Assembly: GCA_030649955.1 (NCBI GenBank)
Contig: JAUSFD010000015.1
Coordinates: 1-64,000, forward strand
DNA: 64,000 nucleotides
Origin: Candidatus Peregrinibacteria bacterium
GTDB lineage: Bacteria; Patescibacteriota; Gracilibacteria; Peribacterales; Peribacteraceae
Direction: 5' to 3'
The notes below the pieces were generated by a model. It saw only the letters and a list, made by a program, of their open reading frames with translations, was not told the DNA's origin and did not search any database. Positions 42,265 to 51,378 of the stretch are shown here, one piece after another (position 1 is the stretch's first letter; every line of letters begins with the position of its first letter). Made by a program: the position numbers and the translations under genes.

Positions 42265-42298
42265 AGTCCAAGGAGAGGTGAAATTTCACCTTTGGACT
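42265..42298. promoter_or_regulatory. nested palindrome, candidate operator
   Basis: A perfect 14-base palindrome GGTGAAATTTCACC (42277-42290) is flanked by AGTCCAA (42265-42271) and TTGGACT (42292-42298). It overlaps the presumed -35 (TTCACC, 16 bases from TACTCT) of the 42248 gene. Confidence 0.5.
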
Positions 42299-42368
42299 CG
42301 CCTTGAAAAAAGATCGTGGTTTACCATGAGCGAGCCCCGAGCGGAGTGACGAGAGAAGAAAATGAATC

Positions 42369-42431
42369 TGCCCTGTACCAGATGCGTCCTGGGAGGAAAT
42401 TCGGCAAGACCAAAGCATCGGTACAGGGCAT
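42369..42431. repeat. palindrome with GCCCTGTACC arms
   Basis: GCCCTGTACC plus GATGC is repeated inverted as GCATC plus GGTACAGGGC about 35 bases later. It is the first of two successive palindromes before tRNA-fMet. Confidence 0.65.
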
Positions 42432-42462
42432 GTCCCAGAACGTCCTCGGCCATAATGGCTTG

Positions 42463-42523
42463 CCATGTACCGAACGCCGTCAAACACAAACAGGCACCTG
42501 AGTGCCTGCGGCGTTCTGGTACA

Positions 42524-42526
<3 letters not shown>
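42463..42526. repeat. palindrome reaching into the 3' end of tRNA-fMet
   Basis: CCATGTACC and AACGCCG pair with CGGCGTT and GGTACATGG around an inner CAGGCAC/GTGCCTG hairpin. Its last bases are the encoded CCA of tRNA-fMet. It probably serves as transcription terminator or 3' processing signal for the tRNA. Confidence 0.6.
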
Positions 42527-42601
<75 letters not shown>

Positions 42602-42668
42602 CGTAGGCCTATTCTGCACGAAAAATTCAGCACTTGCAAGGAAGGAGCTTTTCCGTAGAATACCGGGG

Positions 42669-42956
42669 ATGGCACATAAGAAAGCCGGAGGCTCTACAGA
42701 GAACGGGCGCGATAGCGTTGCGAAGCGTCGTGGCGTAAAGCGCTTCGGCGGACAGGTCGTGTCTGCGGGAGACATTCTCATCCGCCAGAAGGGATACTGG
42801 TTCCGTCCTGGAAAGAACACGCACGTAGGCAAGGACTGGACCATCCACGCGAGCGTCGCTGGCAAGGTCGCCTTCTCCGAGCGTCGCTTCACGAAGTTCA
42901 GCGGACGCCGCGAGCGCGCTACGGTCGTGCATGTAGAGGCGGTGAAGGCTTCATAG
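42669..42956 (+). CDS. rpmA: ribosomal protein bL27
   Basis: The 95-residue protein near the peptidyl-transferase centre begins [16 protein letters not shown] directly, without the cleavable Firmicutes-type extension. [19 protein letters not shown] and [17 protein letters not shown] follow. ATG 42669 is fixed by this start; TAGAAT (42656-42661) ends seven bases before it. The 3' end overlaps the convergent ftsB-like gene by six bases. No rplU is adjacent. Confidence 0.96.
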   Translation: MAHKKAGGSTENGRDSVAKRRGVKRFGGQVVSAGDILIRQKGYWFRPGKNTHVGKDWTIHASVAGKVAFSERRFTKFSGRRERATVVHVEAVKAS

Positions 42957-43397
42957 GGATCGCTTCAGCTCATCGATCTTCTTCCGTTCGAAGAGGTAGA
43001 GTTTCCAGTGATCGATGACGGGAGTTGCCCGGAGGTACTCCTCGAAGGCAGCTTCCTGCTCCTGGGAAATGGTCGGTTCGTCGACGGAGTCCTCAAAGCG
43101 AGGGTTCGTCTCCTCTGTGATGATGAGGATTTTCTCACCGGGGCGGAGCTTGCCAAAGTTCTCTTTCGCGTACTTGTCCTTGTACTGCGCGGAACGGTAG
43201 TACGAAAGATCCTGCTGCGCGAAGACATTCCTCTCCCGCAGTTTGTCGTTCTGGAGGCGGAGGTTCGCGAGCGTCCCCTCGAAGAGGACGTTTCGATAGA
43301 ATGAGAGCGCGAGGCCGAAGGCCATGAACCCCACGACCGTGAGCCCCACGACGATCGTGAGCTGCTTACTGAGGGGTTCTAAGTCGCGGTAGGACAT
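42951..43397 (-). CDS. FtsB/DivIC-like septum formation protein
   Basis: The 148-residue protein has one membrane segment ([21 protein letters not shown], about residues 13-33) followed by a coiled coil ([15 protein letters not shown]) and a region with [17 protein letters not shown], the signature of FtsB/DivIC septum proteins (E-x-A-R-x-x-L-x-x-x-x-P-G-E). A C-terminal acidic part of about 50 residues is extra. In the divisome FtsB bridges FtsL and FtsQ. ATG 43397 is the natural start. Confidence 0.8.
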   Translation of the reverse strand: MSYRDLEPLSKQLTIVVGLTVVGFMAFGLALSFYRNVLFEGTLANLRLQNDKLRERNVFAQQDLSYYRSAQYKDKYAKENFGKLRPGEKILIITEETNPRFEDSVDEPTISQEQEAAFEEYLRATPVIDHWKLYLFERKKIDELKRSL

Positions 43398-43401
43398 GTA
43401 G

Positions 43402-43487
43402 AAGGGAATGGAGAATGATGAATGGAGAATGTACAATGACTTCCATTCCCATTCTCCATTGTACATTCTCCTTTCTCCATTCTTCCA
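43402..43487. repeat. inverted periodic element G (period 7)
   Basis: Left-arm units GGAGAAT, GATGAAT, GGAGAAT, GTACAAT; right-arm units ATTCCC, ATTCTCC, ATTGTAC, ATTCTCC, TTTCTCC. It fills the gap between divergent ftsB-like and murC and reaches the murC start codon. Confidence 0.85.
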
Positions 43488-44765
43488 TTGACCGTTTTCT
43501 GCAGTGGCATCGGCGGTATTGGCCTGAGCGCATATGGAGCGCTCATGCGCAGCAAAGGGCACAGCGTCTCCGGTAGTGACCGCAGTGCGAGTGTCGTGAC
43601 GGACGATCTCGTCGCGCAGGGCATCCCTGTTTCCTTCCTTCAGGATGGGAGTGCCATTCCCAAGGATTGCGACGTGCTCGTGTACTCTGAGGCAGTTCCC
43701 GAGTCTTCGCCCGAGCGCACGCTCGCGCGTGAGCGGGGAATTCGGCAGTTGAGCTACCCACAAGCACTCGGGGAACTCTCCCGGGGGTACGACGTGATCG
43801 CGGTTGCAGGAACGCACGGGAAATCCTCAACGACAGCCATGGCAGCGCGCCTCCTCCTCACCATGGGAAAGGATCCCACAGTCGTCGTCGGGACGAGGAC
43901 GCACGAGCTCAGCGAGAGAAACTGGCGCGCGGGGGAGAGTTCGCTCTTCCTCCTGGAGGCGTGTGAGTACCGCCGCTCGTTCCTTGCGTACGATCCGCGG
44001 ATCGTCCTCCTCACGACGTGCGATGGGGATCACTTCGACTATTTCACATCACAGGAGGACTACGAACAGGCATTCCTCGAGTTCCTCTCGCGCCTCCCAC
44101 AGGACGGCATCGTTATTACTCATGGGAGCGACCCCCGCGTGTGTAGTGTCGTTGAGCGCAGCGGACGGAAGCTCATCGATGCGGATCACTTCCCCCTCAT
44201 CTCTCTGGGCACACCTGGCCTACACATGCGCCAGAACGCACAGCTCGTCCTCGCACTCGCTGCTCAGCTCGGCCTCCCCCCTGCAGATGCGCAGGAGGCG
44301 ATCGCGGGGTACAGCGGATCGTGGAGGCGAATGGAGGAGAAGGGGACGAATCGCGAGGGGGTCACCGTGATCGATGACTACGCCCATCACCCTGCGGAGA
44401 TCCGGGCAACGCTCAGTGGGATCAAAGAAGCCTACCCTGGTCGGAGGATCGTCTGCGCCTTCCAACCGCACACGCATGATCGAACGCTCAAGCTCTATAC
44501 GGAGTTCCTCCCCGCATTCCGCGACGCAGATCTCGTCATCGTGCCGGATGTCTATGCTGCACGCAGTGAACGTGACGGGGCGCAGGTGAACGTCGCATCA
44601 TTCGCTGCCGATATCGCGAAGGGCAGCGGCATCGAGGCTGTGGATGGGGAGAGCCTCGAGAAGACGGAGCACCGCCTGCGGACGGACATCCTCAAGCGAG
44701 GCGATGTCCTCGTCTGCATGGGGGCGGGGGATATCACGAACCTGGCCGGGAGGATGGTGAGGTAG
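43488..44765 (+). CDS. murC: UDP-N-acetylmuramate-L-alanine ligase
   Basis: The 425-residue Mur ligase adds L-Ala to UDP-MurNAc. It shows the N-terminal UDP-binding FCSGIGGIGLSAYGALM, the P-loop GTHGKSSTT (about residues 108-116), a central EACEYRRSFL, and the C-terminal DDYAHHPAEIRATL and AFQPHTHDRT. TTG 43488 is the only start that keeps the glycine-rich first strand; element G ends just before it, leaving no Shine-Dalgarno site. Confidence 0.94.
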   Translation: MTVFCSGIGGIGLSAYGALMRSKGHSVSGSDRSASVVTDDLVAQGIPVSFLQDGSAIPKDCDVLVYSEAVPESSPERTLARERGIRQLSYPQALGELSRGYDVIAVAGTHGKSSTTAMAARLLLTMGKDPTVVVGTRTHELSERNWRAGESSLFLLEACEYRRSFLAYDPRIVLLTTCDGDHFDYFTSQEDYEQAFLEFLSRLPQDGIVITHGSDPRVCSVVERSGRKLIDADHFPLISLGTPGLHMRQNAQLVLALAAQLGLPPADAQEAIAGYSGSWRRMEEKGTNREGVTVIDDYAHHPAEIRATLSGIKEAYPGRRIVCAFQPHTHDRTLKLYTEFLPAFRDADLVIVPDVYAARSERDGAQVNVASFAADIAKGSGIEAVDGESLEKTEHRLRTDILKRGDVLVCMGAGDITNLAGRMVR

Positions 44766-44790
44766 GTCTGTGGGATACCGAAGAGATCAT

Positions 44791-44895
44791 GGATAGTGGA
44801 CAGTGGAAAGTGGACAATCCACATTCAGGGAGCTCTGCATTGAGAGCAATCTCTGATGCTGGACTGTCCATTGTCCGTTATCCACTGTCCACTTC
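44791..44895. repeat. inverted periodic element B1 (period 7)
   Basis: Left arm GGATA, GTGGACA, GTGGAAA, GTGGACA, ATCC; right arm ACTGTCC, ATTGTCC, GTTATCC, ACTGTCC. It lies between convergent murC and the SLH gene. B2 and B3 are at 48773 and 52788. Confidence 0.85.
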
Positions 44896-44910
44896 TCCAG
44901 GGAGTCTGCG

Positions 44911-46191
44911 CTATTCTGCCTCATGCCTATACGTATCCATCGCTGCGTTGATGATCTTTGCGACTTCTGCACGGTTCACGGGGGCGCTGGGGCCAAAGGT
45001 GCCGAGGGCGACACCGTGATCGTCCGTGAAGCCGGAGACGATGCCATCGTTTGCTGCAGTCTCGATCGCAGCAGCGTATGGAGTGCGACCCGTGACGTCG
45101 GTGAAGAGTGCTCCCGTTGGCCATTCGAGTGGAACGTTGAATGCCTGGAGGAGTGTGATCAGAATCTCACCGCGCAGCGCTGGGCGGTTGAGATCGAGGG
45201 AAGGATCGGTGTAGAGCACCCAGTCGCGTTGCTCCGCAGAGGCGATGAAGGGGGCGACCCACTCACCGCGCGCGAGCAGGTTATCCGGTTGACGGGAAAC
45301 CTCCGTCTCATCGATCCCTGCGACGCGATGTGCGATCTTCGCGAGCTCTGCGATGGTCACCGGATTCTCCGGGCCAAAGCGCCCGGTGGGCTGGCCACGA
45401 TCGTCCGTGTACCCTGTGACAATCCCCACTTTTGCGACCGCGAAGACGTACGGTGCGAACCATGCGGACTGCGGGACATCGGAGAAGACGATCGTCTCGC
45501 CATCGACGGTAATGGGCACAAAATCCTCCTGCTCCTCCTGTTCCTCCTCATCCCCCGTGATGAGCGTTGAGCAGATGAGCTCGATGTGAAAGGTGACTCT
45601 TCCGTCGTTCACGAGATGCTGCGAGCGCGCCGGGGGCTTGGGACAGCCCTCAGGTAGGTACTCGACGCTGTAGAGACCGATGGGGGAACGGGGATAGTTC
45701 CCCGGAGTCTTCGCAAATTCCTCGAAGTCGTTCGGGCCCCGCAGGCGGTAGGGGATTCCCGCGGGTGTACTTGTGACAGAGACGTTCCCGAACTTCGCAA
45801 GCTTGTAGGAAACCTTGAAGCGGAAGTTGTCCCCTGCAGCGACGGTGAAGCTCACCTGCGGCCGCTCGACTGTGGCGAAGAGCGCATCGCCCTTGTAGTG
45901 CTCGATCGTTGCCGCGCCGCCCTCGGGAGGCTCGACGAAGAGCGTGTAGAGACCCGGTGGCGCATCGCTGAGCGTGTACGTCTTCGCGCTCAGTTTCGTG
46001 ATGGATTGGTCCGGTTTGTGGAGCGTCCAGTTCCCGTAGTGTCCCATGAAGGCATCCTGCTCGAAGAGGACGGATGCTGGACCGCTCACAGTCGTAGTGC
46101 CCGTCTGGGCGACGGCAGTGAGGGAGAGAGAGCTCGCAACAGCGAGGACAGCGGGCAGGGCGATCGCTCTGCGGAGGAAGGTGGAGGTCAT
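44911..46191 (-). CDS. secreted SLH-domain surface protein
   Basis: The 426-residue protein has a signal peptide (LRRAIALPAVLAVASSLSLTAVAQ), beta-rich domains to about residue 215 with four cysteine-poor repeats, an acidic linker (GDEEEQEEQED), then about three SLH modules. These include FSDVPQSAWFAPYVFAVAKVGIVTGY and FTDVTGRTPYAAAIETAANDGIVSGF, ending NRAEVAKIINAAM. SLH domains bind pyruvylated wall polysaccharide. CAGAAT (46199-46204) ends seven bases before the ATG. Confidence 0.9.
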   Translation of the reverse strand: MTSTFLRRAIALPAVLAVASSLSLTAVAQTGTTTVSGPASVLFEQDAFMGHYGNWTLHKPDQSITKLSAKTYTLSDAPPGLYTLFVEPPEGGAATIEHYKGDALFATVERPQVSFTVAAGDNFRFKVSYKLAKFGNVSVTSTPAGIPYRLRGPNDFEEFAKTPGNYPRSPIGLYSVEYLPEGCPKPPARSQHLVNDGRVTFHIELICSTLITGDEEEQEEQEDFVPITVDGETIVFSDVPQSAWFAPYVFAVAKVGIVTGYTDDRGQPTGRFGPENPVTIAELAKIAHRVAGIDETEVSRQPDNLLARGEWVAPFIASAEQRDWVLYTDPSLDLNRPALRGEILITLLQAFNVPLEWPTGALFTDVTGRTPYAAAIETAANDGIVSGFTDDHGVALGTFGPSAPVNRAEVAKIINAAMDTYRHEAE

Positions 46192-46249
46192 GCTCTGGAT
46201 TCTGTCGGGTTTCCGGGGTCACTGCAAGCACGACGATGGGTATTCGCGC

Positions 46250-48736
46250 TTACCGGCTCCCAGGGTCAAGTGCAGTGGTGAGGCCGGATTCCCAGAGCGT
46301 AATGAGAGGCGACAGTGTTTCCTTGAGGAGGGGAGTCACCCCATTCTTCACATGGAGCATTGGTGTATTCGTCACGGAACCGATGACGGCGGTCGCAACA
46401 CCGCGCCGTTCCGCTCTTTCGCGAATCTGCGGAGCGTCTGCAGGGGAGACCCCGAGGATGAATCCGGGTGCCTGAGAGAAGAGTAGACGATCGGCGGGGA
46501 GGGAGGATTCTAGTGTTGCGAGGTCGATGTCGATGCCGAGGGCACCGCCGATCTTGCGCTGCGGGAGGAGCATCTCGAAGAGAGCGAGCAGGAGCCCGCC
46601 ATCGCTGATGTCATGGGATGCACGGACGATGCCCATGCCGATCGCCTCCGTCACGAGGGCAATCTGCTTGCTGACCTGATTGAAGTCTGGCTGGGGGAGT
46701 GCGTTCCCGAGCAGGGCATCGGCCGGAAGTCCACTCATCTGTTCGAGGACCTCGTAGTACGCAGATCCACCACAGGCATCGTCCCGTCCTCCAATGAGGA
46801 GGAGGACAGAGCCCGCTTCCTTCACCTGCATCGTCACTGCACGGTGGGCATCCCTCATCATCCCGATGCAGCAGACGATCGCGGAGGGAGGGATGGCTCT
46901 GCCATCCGGGGTTGCGTTGTAGAGGCTCACGTTCCCGGAGATCACGGGGACACATTCGCCTTCGACGGTGACCCCCTTCGCTGCATCAGCGATGCCCCGG
47001 ACACCTTCCTCCAGAGCACGCAGCTGCTCCGGAACTTCAGGATTGCCGTAGTTGAGGCAGTCGGTGAGGGCGCGGGGCGAACCGCCGACTGCTGCGACGT
47101 TGCACATCGATTCCACGGCAGCATTCACCCCCTGCCAGTACGCAGAGATGCGTCCGTAGCGGGGGTTCCCGTCCGCAGCGAACACCGCTCCGCGCGTGCG
47201 ATCCTCTGGGCTAAGCGTCCATCCGGGGTGCTTCACCGTATGCTGATACCCCTCCAGATCCTGGAGCGGCACGATCACCGTGGCATCCGCTTCGCCCGCT
47301 TCCACAACGGTGTTCCCGATGACGGTCTTGTCGTAGTGGCGCACGAAGGGTGCCTTGCTCGCATGGTTGGGGTGGTGGAGCATCGTGCGGAAAACTTCGG
47401 CGAGGGTGAATGTGTGAGACCCGGCGACCGTCACCTTGCCGTTTGCGAACTGCACGTCTGGCTCACTCCTCGTGACCGGCGCATCCGCAGTCGGACGCTG
47501 GTACTGCAGCCCAGAGGTGATGTCCTTCGCGGAGGCGGAGCATACGACAGTCCCGTGATGTGTGAGGCGGTAGACCCCATCTGTCGTCACTTTCCCGATG
47601 ACGCTCGCGCGTGCGTTCTCCGCGATCGATGGCAGATCCCACTCCTCATTGTAATGCTTGAGGACTCGCTCCGTGAGATCCGGGTGGATGATCCAGCAGA
47701 AGCGCTCCTGCGTCTCTGCACAGGCGATGACTTCTGGAGGGAGATCGGGGAGCGAGACGTGCACGCGCTCGAGTGCGATGTCCGCGCCCAGGCCGCGTTC
47801 CGCCACCTGCTCGACGGACGAGCAGACGACACCGCCCGCACCCAGGTCCTTGAAGCTCACCTTCGAGAGGAGCTTCTCCGCTGCGAGCCAGTCGAAGAGC
47901 GCGTATGTGGAGGCGAGCAAGTGGCGCTCCAGGAAGGGGTTGGGCTCCTGCACAGCACCGGCGTTCTCCTCGCGCTCGCTCTCCTCCATGGATGCACTTG
48001 CGAAGGACGCACCGCCAAAGCCACTCCGATCCGTTGGCTTGCCCACGATGATGATGTCGTACCCGATCTCGCCAGCCTCCTCGGGAACGTAGCTGTGGAT
48101 GATCTCATCTTCGCGCACGATGCCGATGGCGATCGCGTTCACAAGACAGTTGCTGTTGTACCCTGCATCGAAGACCGTGTCTCCACCCAGGTTGGGGATG
48201 CCGAGCGGATTCCCGTACCCCGCAATCCCCCGTGCTACTTCCTTCGCGATGGCGCGCGTCTCCTCCGTCTGTAGATCCCCCAGTCGTAGCATGTCCATGC
48301 ACCCGACGACGCGGGCACCCATGCACACGACGTCGCGGACTGTCCCACCCACTCCGGTCGCTGCCCCCTCGAAGGGGACAACCTGCGAGGGGTGGTTGTG
48401 CGATTCGTGGCTCACGACGATGCCCCACCGCTCCCCCACGGGACCATCGGTGAGGGCGACGATGCCGCTATCTTCCTTGGGTCCCAGGATGACGTGCTTT
48501 CCGGTCGTGGGGAACGCGCGGAGGAATCTGCGGGACGACTTGTAGCTGCAGTGCTCCGATCCCTGGATCCCCCAGATCACCGCCTCCACGAGTGTCGGTG
48601 GGCGCTTGAGCATCTTCTCGACTGCGCGCGCTTCCTCGACGGTCAGCCCGATGCGGTGCTCGCTCAAGCTGCTTCGTACCTCTTCATCCGTCATCGAGGA
48701 GAAGGGGAGTGTCGTTGCAGCAGTCTGCGTCTTCAT
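46250..48736 (-). CDS. purL: phosphoribosylformylglycinamidine synthase II
   Basis: The 828-residue PurL-type enzyme makes FGAM from FGAR with ATP and ammonia in purine synthesis. It shows SYKSSRRFLRAFPT, GPKEDSGIVALTDG, SHESHNHPSQVVPFEGAATGVGGTVRDVV, and AYWQGVNAAVESMCNVAAVGGSPRALTDCLNYGNPEVP in the second half. It is somewhat longer than usual small PurL. No purQ, purS or other pur gene is in the window. CATAAT (48743-48748) ends six bases before ATG 48736; the open extension to 48913 runs through element B2. Confidence 0.94.
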   Translation of the reverse strand: MKTQTAATTLPFSSMTDEEVRSSLSEHRIGLTVEEARAVEKMLKRPPTLVEAVIWGIQGSEHCSYKSSRRFLRAFPTTGKHVILGPKEDSGIVALTDGPVGERWGIVVSHESHNHPSQVVPFEGAATGVGGTVRDVVCMGARVVGCMDMLRLGDLQTEETRAIAKEVARGIAGYGNPLGIPNLGGDTVFDAGYNSNCLVNAIAIGIVREDEIIHSYVPEEAGEIGYDIIIVGKPTDRSGFGGASFASASMEESEREENAGAVQEPNPFLERHLLASTYALFDWLAAEKLLSKVSFKDLGAGGVVCSSVEQVAERGLGADIALERVHVSLPDLPPEVIACAETQERFCWIIHPDLTERVLKHYNEEWDLPSIAENARASVIGKVTTDGVYRLTHHGTVVCSASAKDITSGLQYQRPTADAPVTRSEPDVQFANGKVTVAGSHTFTLAEVFRTMLHHPNHASKAPFVRHYDKTVIGNTVVEAGEADATVIVPLQDLEGYQHTVKHPGWTLSPEDRTRGAVFAADGNPRYGRISAYWQGVNAAVESMCNVAAVGGSPRALTDCLNYGNPEVPEQLRALEEGVRGIADAAKGVTVEGECVPVISGNVSLYNATPDGRAIPPSAIVCCIGMMRDAHRAVTMQVKEAGSVLLLIGGRDDACGGSAYYEVLEQMSGLPADALLGNALPQPDFNQVSKQIALVTEAIGMGIVRASHDISDGGLLLALFEMLLPQRKIGGALGIDIDLATLESSLPADRLLFSQAPGFILGVSPADAPQIRERAERRGVATAVIGSVTNTPMLHVKNGVTPLLKETLSPLITLWESGLTTALDPGSR

Positions 48737-48772
48737 GGAGGGATTATGGGGGGTCTGAGTCGAAAATGACAA

Positions 48773-48846
48773 TGGAGCAGTGGACAACGGACAGTGGACA
48801 ATGAAAAATGAGGGGTTATTGTCCACTGTCAACTGTCCACTATCCG
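48773..48846. repeat. inverted periodic element B2 (period 7)
   Basis: The left arm has GTGGACA, ACGGACA, GTGGACA, ATG; the right arm has ATTGTCC, ACTGTCA, ACTGTCC, ACTATCC. It fills the divergent gap between purL and murJ. Confidence 0.85.
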
Positions 48847-48880
48847 TTTGCCATGCGTAATCGGTACACTCGCACTGCCC

Positions 48881-50197
48881 ATGCGCAGTTTCACGACCCA
48901 GTTCGGTCAGCACCGCATCCTCGGGGGGGCAGCGGTCCTCGCAGCCACGCAGTTCGGCGCGTCACTGGTGGGATTGCTGCGGGACCGCACGCTCACGCGC
49001 GTGTTCCCAGGGCTCGACACGGTCGATGTGTACATCGCTTCCTTCCGACCCAGCGATCTCCTCTTCCAAATCACGATCATGGCCGGGCTGAGCACAGTGC
49101 TCGTTCCGCTCCTCGCGCGGTACCGAGCGTCCGATGATGCGAAGGGGATGTCCTCACTCTTAAGCTCAGTGATGGCGATCGGCTCCCTGGTCTTTGGCCT
49201 CCTCGCCCTCCTCCTCGCTCTCTCGTTCCGCACGATTGCCCCTCACCTGGTCCAGTTCACAGGGGATTCCCTGGAGCTCTACATCACATTCGGTCGCATC
49301 GCCCTGCTCACAAATTTCCTGTTCGTCATGGGGAATGCTCTGGGTCAGTACCTCATCACGGTGCAGCGGTACTGGATCTACGGTCTCACCCCCATCTTCT
49401 ACACGCTCGGCACCATTGGGGGGACGCTCTTCCTCACCCCGATGTATGGGCAGATGGGCCCGATGCTCGGCACTCTCATCGGTGCATTCCTCTACGTCCT
49501 CATCCGCATCGTTGGATCGATCCATGCCGGCTTCCGTCCCATGCCCCTCCTGTGGCATCAGGACATCCTCACCCTGGGATGGCTCATGCTGCCACGCATG
49601 TTCGCTCTCGGCGCCCTGCAGTTAGAGCTCCTCCTCTTCGATACTGCCGCCTCCGGACTCCCCGATGGCGCGGTGACGATCAACGCGTACTCTCGAAACT
49701 TCCAGTCCGTTGTTGTAGGGGTCGTGGGCATCGCCCTCGCACAGTCAGCGTTCTCCCTCCTGAGCCAAGCAGCGGCGCGCAGCGAACGGCAGCGATTCAT
49801 CACCTACATGCGCAAGGGGCTCGTCCTGCTCCTGCTCCTCACGATTCCGGGGACCCTTGCCCTCATCCTCGCAGCGCCCCTCGCGGCTCGTCTCGTACAC
49901 CTCACACACGTCGTCACCGTCTTCACCACCTGCCTCACGCTCTACGCCATCAGCATTCCCTTCGAGAGTGTGAATCACCTTCTCCTGCGTGCGTACTACG
50001 CACTCCATCGCACCACTATCCCTGCAGTCTTTAGCGTCCTCAATGGGCTCAGTGCGATCGCCATCGCCTGGTTCCTCGTCCCACGCTACGGCGTCTACGC
50101 TCTCGCGCTGGGATTCACCGCGGGGCAGCTGGTGCAGTGTGCTGGCTTGAGTCTCCTGTTGCCGTCGCGCCTCAAGCGCCTCCGGGCTCCTGGATAA
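48881..50197 (+). CDS. murJ: lipid II flippase MurJ-like
   Basis: The 438-residue MOP-superfamily protein has about 13-14 membrane segments. GGAAVLAATQFGASLVGLLRDRTLTRVFPG matches the MurJ start, and FRPSDLLFQITIMAGLSTVLVPLL the second helix region. It flips lipid II across the membrane. TACACT (48865-48870) ends ten bases before the ATG. The 3' end overlaps the convergent acylphosphatase gene by 26 bases. Confidence 0.85.
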   Translation: MRSFTTQFGQHRILGGAAVLAATQFGASLVGLLRDRTLTRVFPGLDTVDVYIASFRPSDLLFQITIMAGLSTVLVPLLARYRASDDAKGMSSLLSSVMAIGSLVFGLLALLLALSFRTIAPHLVQFTGDSLELYITFGRIALLTNFLFVMGNALGQYLITVQRYWIYGLTPIFYTLGTIGGTLFLTPMYGQMGPMLGTLIGAFLYVLIRIVGSIHAGFRPMPLLWHQDILTLGWLMLPRMFALGALQLELLLFDTAASGLPDGAVTINAYSRNFQSVVVGVVGIALAQSAFSLLSQAAARSERQRFITYMRKGLVLLLLLTIPGTLALILAAPLAARLVHLTHVVTVFTTCLTLYAISIPFESVNHLLLRAYYALHRTTIPAVFSVLNGLSAIAIAWFLVPRYGVYALALGFTAGQLVQCAGLSLLLPSRLKRLRAPG

Positions 50198-50456
50198 TCT
50201 CGAATGTCGGGAAGTCTTCTTCCACAGCTCGTGAAGCAATGACGCTCTTCACTTCTGCGCTAGGAGGGCCTTTTCTGCACCACTGGTCCAATTCCTGAAG
50301 AGCAGCTTCCTCTCCTTCTGCGTGAATTTCCACAGAACCATCCGGAAGATTCTTCACCCATCCGCACAGACCTAATGTGAGCGCTTGCTCCTGCGTGCGT
50401 GCACGGTAGAAGACTCCCTGCACTTTTCCGGTGATGCGGAGCGTGAGAGCAGGCAT
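50172..50456 (-). CDS. acyP: acylphosphatase
   Basis: The 94-residue protein hydrolyses acyl phosphates such as acetyl phosphate. The catalytic arginine R18 is in VQGVFYRART, and N36 in GWVKNLPDGSVEIHAEG. Length and fold are typical, with a short GGA tail. It overlaps the end of murJ on the opposite strand. Confidence 0.93.
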   Translation of the reverse strand: MPALTLRITGKVQGVFYRARTQEQALTLGLCGWVKNLPDGSVEIHAEGEEAALQELDQWCRKGPPSAEVKSVIASRAVEEDFPTFEIIQEPGGA

Positions 50457-50462
50457 GAGACG

Positions 50463-50531
50463 AGGGAACAGGGATCAGAATAACAGGGAGCTGGAGGCAC
50501 TGATACTCGGTGCCCTGTTCCCGGTTCCCGG
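50463..50531. repeat. inverted periodic element C2 (period 7)
   Basis: GGGAACAGGGA on the left and CCTGTTCCCGGTTCCCGG on the right, related to C1 at 37161. It lies between nusG and acyP. Confidence 0.65.
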
Positions 50532-50535
50532 AACA

Positions 50536-51081
50536 TTACTTCTTCTTCACCTGCGTGAAATCGAGCTCCACCGGTGTCTCGCGATCGAAGATGAGCACGA
50601 GGACCGTGAGCTTGCCTTTGTTCACATCAACGCTGTCCACGGAGCCCTCGTAGTTCTTGAAGGGGCCATCGATGATGACGACCAAGTCGCCGATCTGGAA
50701 GTCGCTCTTGAACTTCGCCTCCTGCTCGCCGACTCTGCGCTCGATGACGCCGTACTCCTCGGGCGTAACGGGGACCGGGATGTTCCCAGAGCCGACGAAG
50801 CCCGTGACGTTTGGGGTGTTGCGGACGACGTACCAGCTCTCGTCTGTGACGACCATGTCCACGAGGACGTAGCCGGGGAAGAGCTTACGCTCCTCCTCCA
50901 CGGGCTCGCCCTTCTTGAAGACGAGTTGCTTCTCCTTGGGCACTTGCACGCTGAAGATGTAGTCCTGCATGCCCAGGCTTTCGATACGCTGCTCGAGCGC
51001 CTGCTTCACAGAGTCTTCGTACCCGGAGTAGGTGTGGAGGACGTACCAGTTCCTCCCTGCGCGGGGATCCTGCTTGCCCAT
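50536..51081 (-). CDS. nusG: transcription factor NusG
   Basis: The 181-residue protein has the NGN domain NWYVLHTYSGYEDSVKQALEQRIESLGMQDYIFSVQVP, KLFPGYVLVDM and WYVVRNTPNVTGFVG, and the C-terminal KOW domain QIGDLVVIIDGPFKNYEGSVDSVDVNKGKLTVLV. NusG couples transcription to elongation control and translation. It starts six bases after the secE stop. Confidence 0.97.
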   Translation of the reverse strand: MGKQDPRAGRNWYVLHTYSGYEDSVKQALEQRIESLGMQDYIFSVQVPKEKQLVFKKGEPVEEERKLFPGYVLVDMVVTDESWYVVRNTPNVTGFVGSGNIPVPVTPEEYGVIERRVGEQEAKFKSDFQIGDLVVIIDGPFKNYEGSVDSVDVNKGKLTVLVLIFDRETPVELDFTQVKKK

Positions 51082-51087
51082 GGATGT

Positions 51088-51273
51088 TTAGATGAAGGAG
51101 AGGAGAGATTGCACAGCGAGGCCCAGGCCGTAATCGACGGCACCGAAGAATGCAGAGCTCACTGCGGTGAAGCCGAGCACGATGATCGAGAGGCGCACCG
51201 CCTGCTGGCGTGTGGGCCAGCGGACGTGGTGGAGCTCGTCGATGGATTCGCGGACGTAAGTGGTGAGAGACAT
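51088..51273 (-). CDS. secE: preprotein translocase subunit SecE
   Basis: The 61-residue single-span SecE has VRESIDELHHVRWPTRQQAVRLSIIVLG, the conserved WPTR motif, followed by one membrane segment. It stabilises SecY. The order lepB, secE, nusG holds on the minus strand, with its own promoter and a leader hairpin upstream. Confidence 0.94.
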   Translation of the reverse strand: MSLTTYVRESIDELHHVRWPTRQQAVRLSIIVLGFTAVSSAFFGAVDYGLGLAVQSLLSFI

Positions 51274-51285
51274 AGGGTGCTTCTG

Positions 51286-51315
51286 AAAAAAGCCCTCTCG
51301 GGCATTCTCACTATA
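51286..51315 (-). promoter_or_regulatory. secE-nusG promoter and leader hairpin with T-tract
   Basis: Minus-strand TATAGT (51315-51310) should start transcription near 51303, exactly where GCCC-GAGA-GGGC begins; six T follow (51291-51286). This looks like a small terminator in the leader, or the lepB terminator, about 13 bases before the secE ATG. Confidence 0.4.
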
Positions 51316-51378
51316 AGCGGGAGTGCGGCTGAATGCAAGAGCATTCCGTTCGTGGAAGGGGCTCCGCAGAGCTGTTTC

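Noticed and set aside
46613-48274. 553-codon frame antisense to purL
   Set aside because: Shadow; purL is certain.
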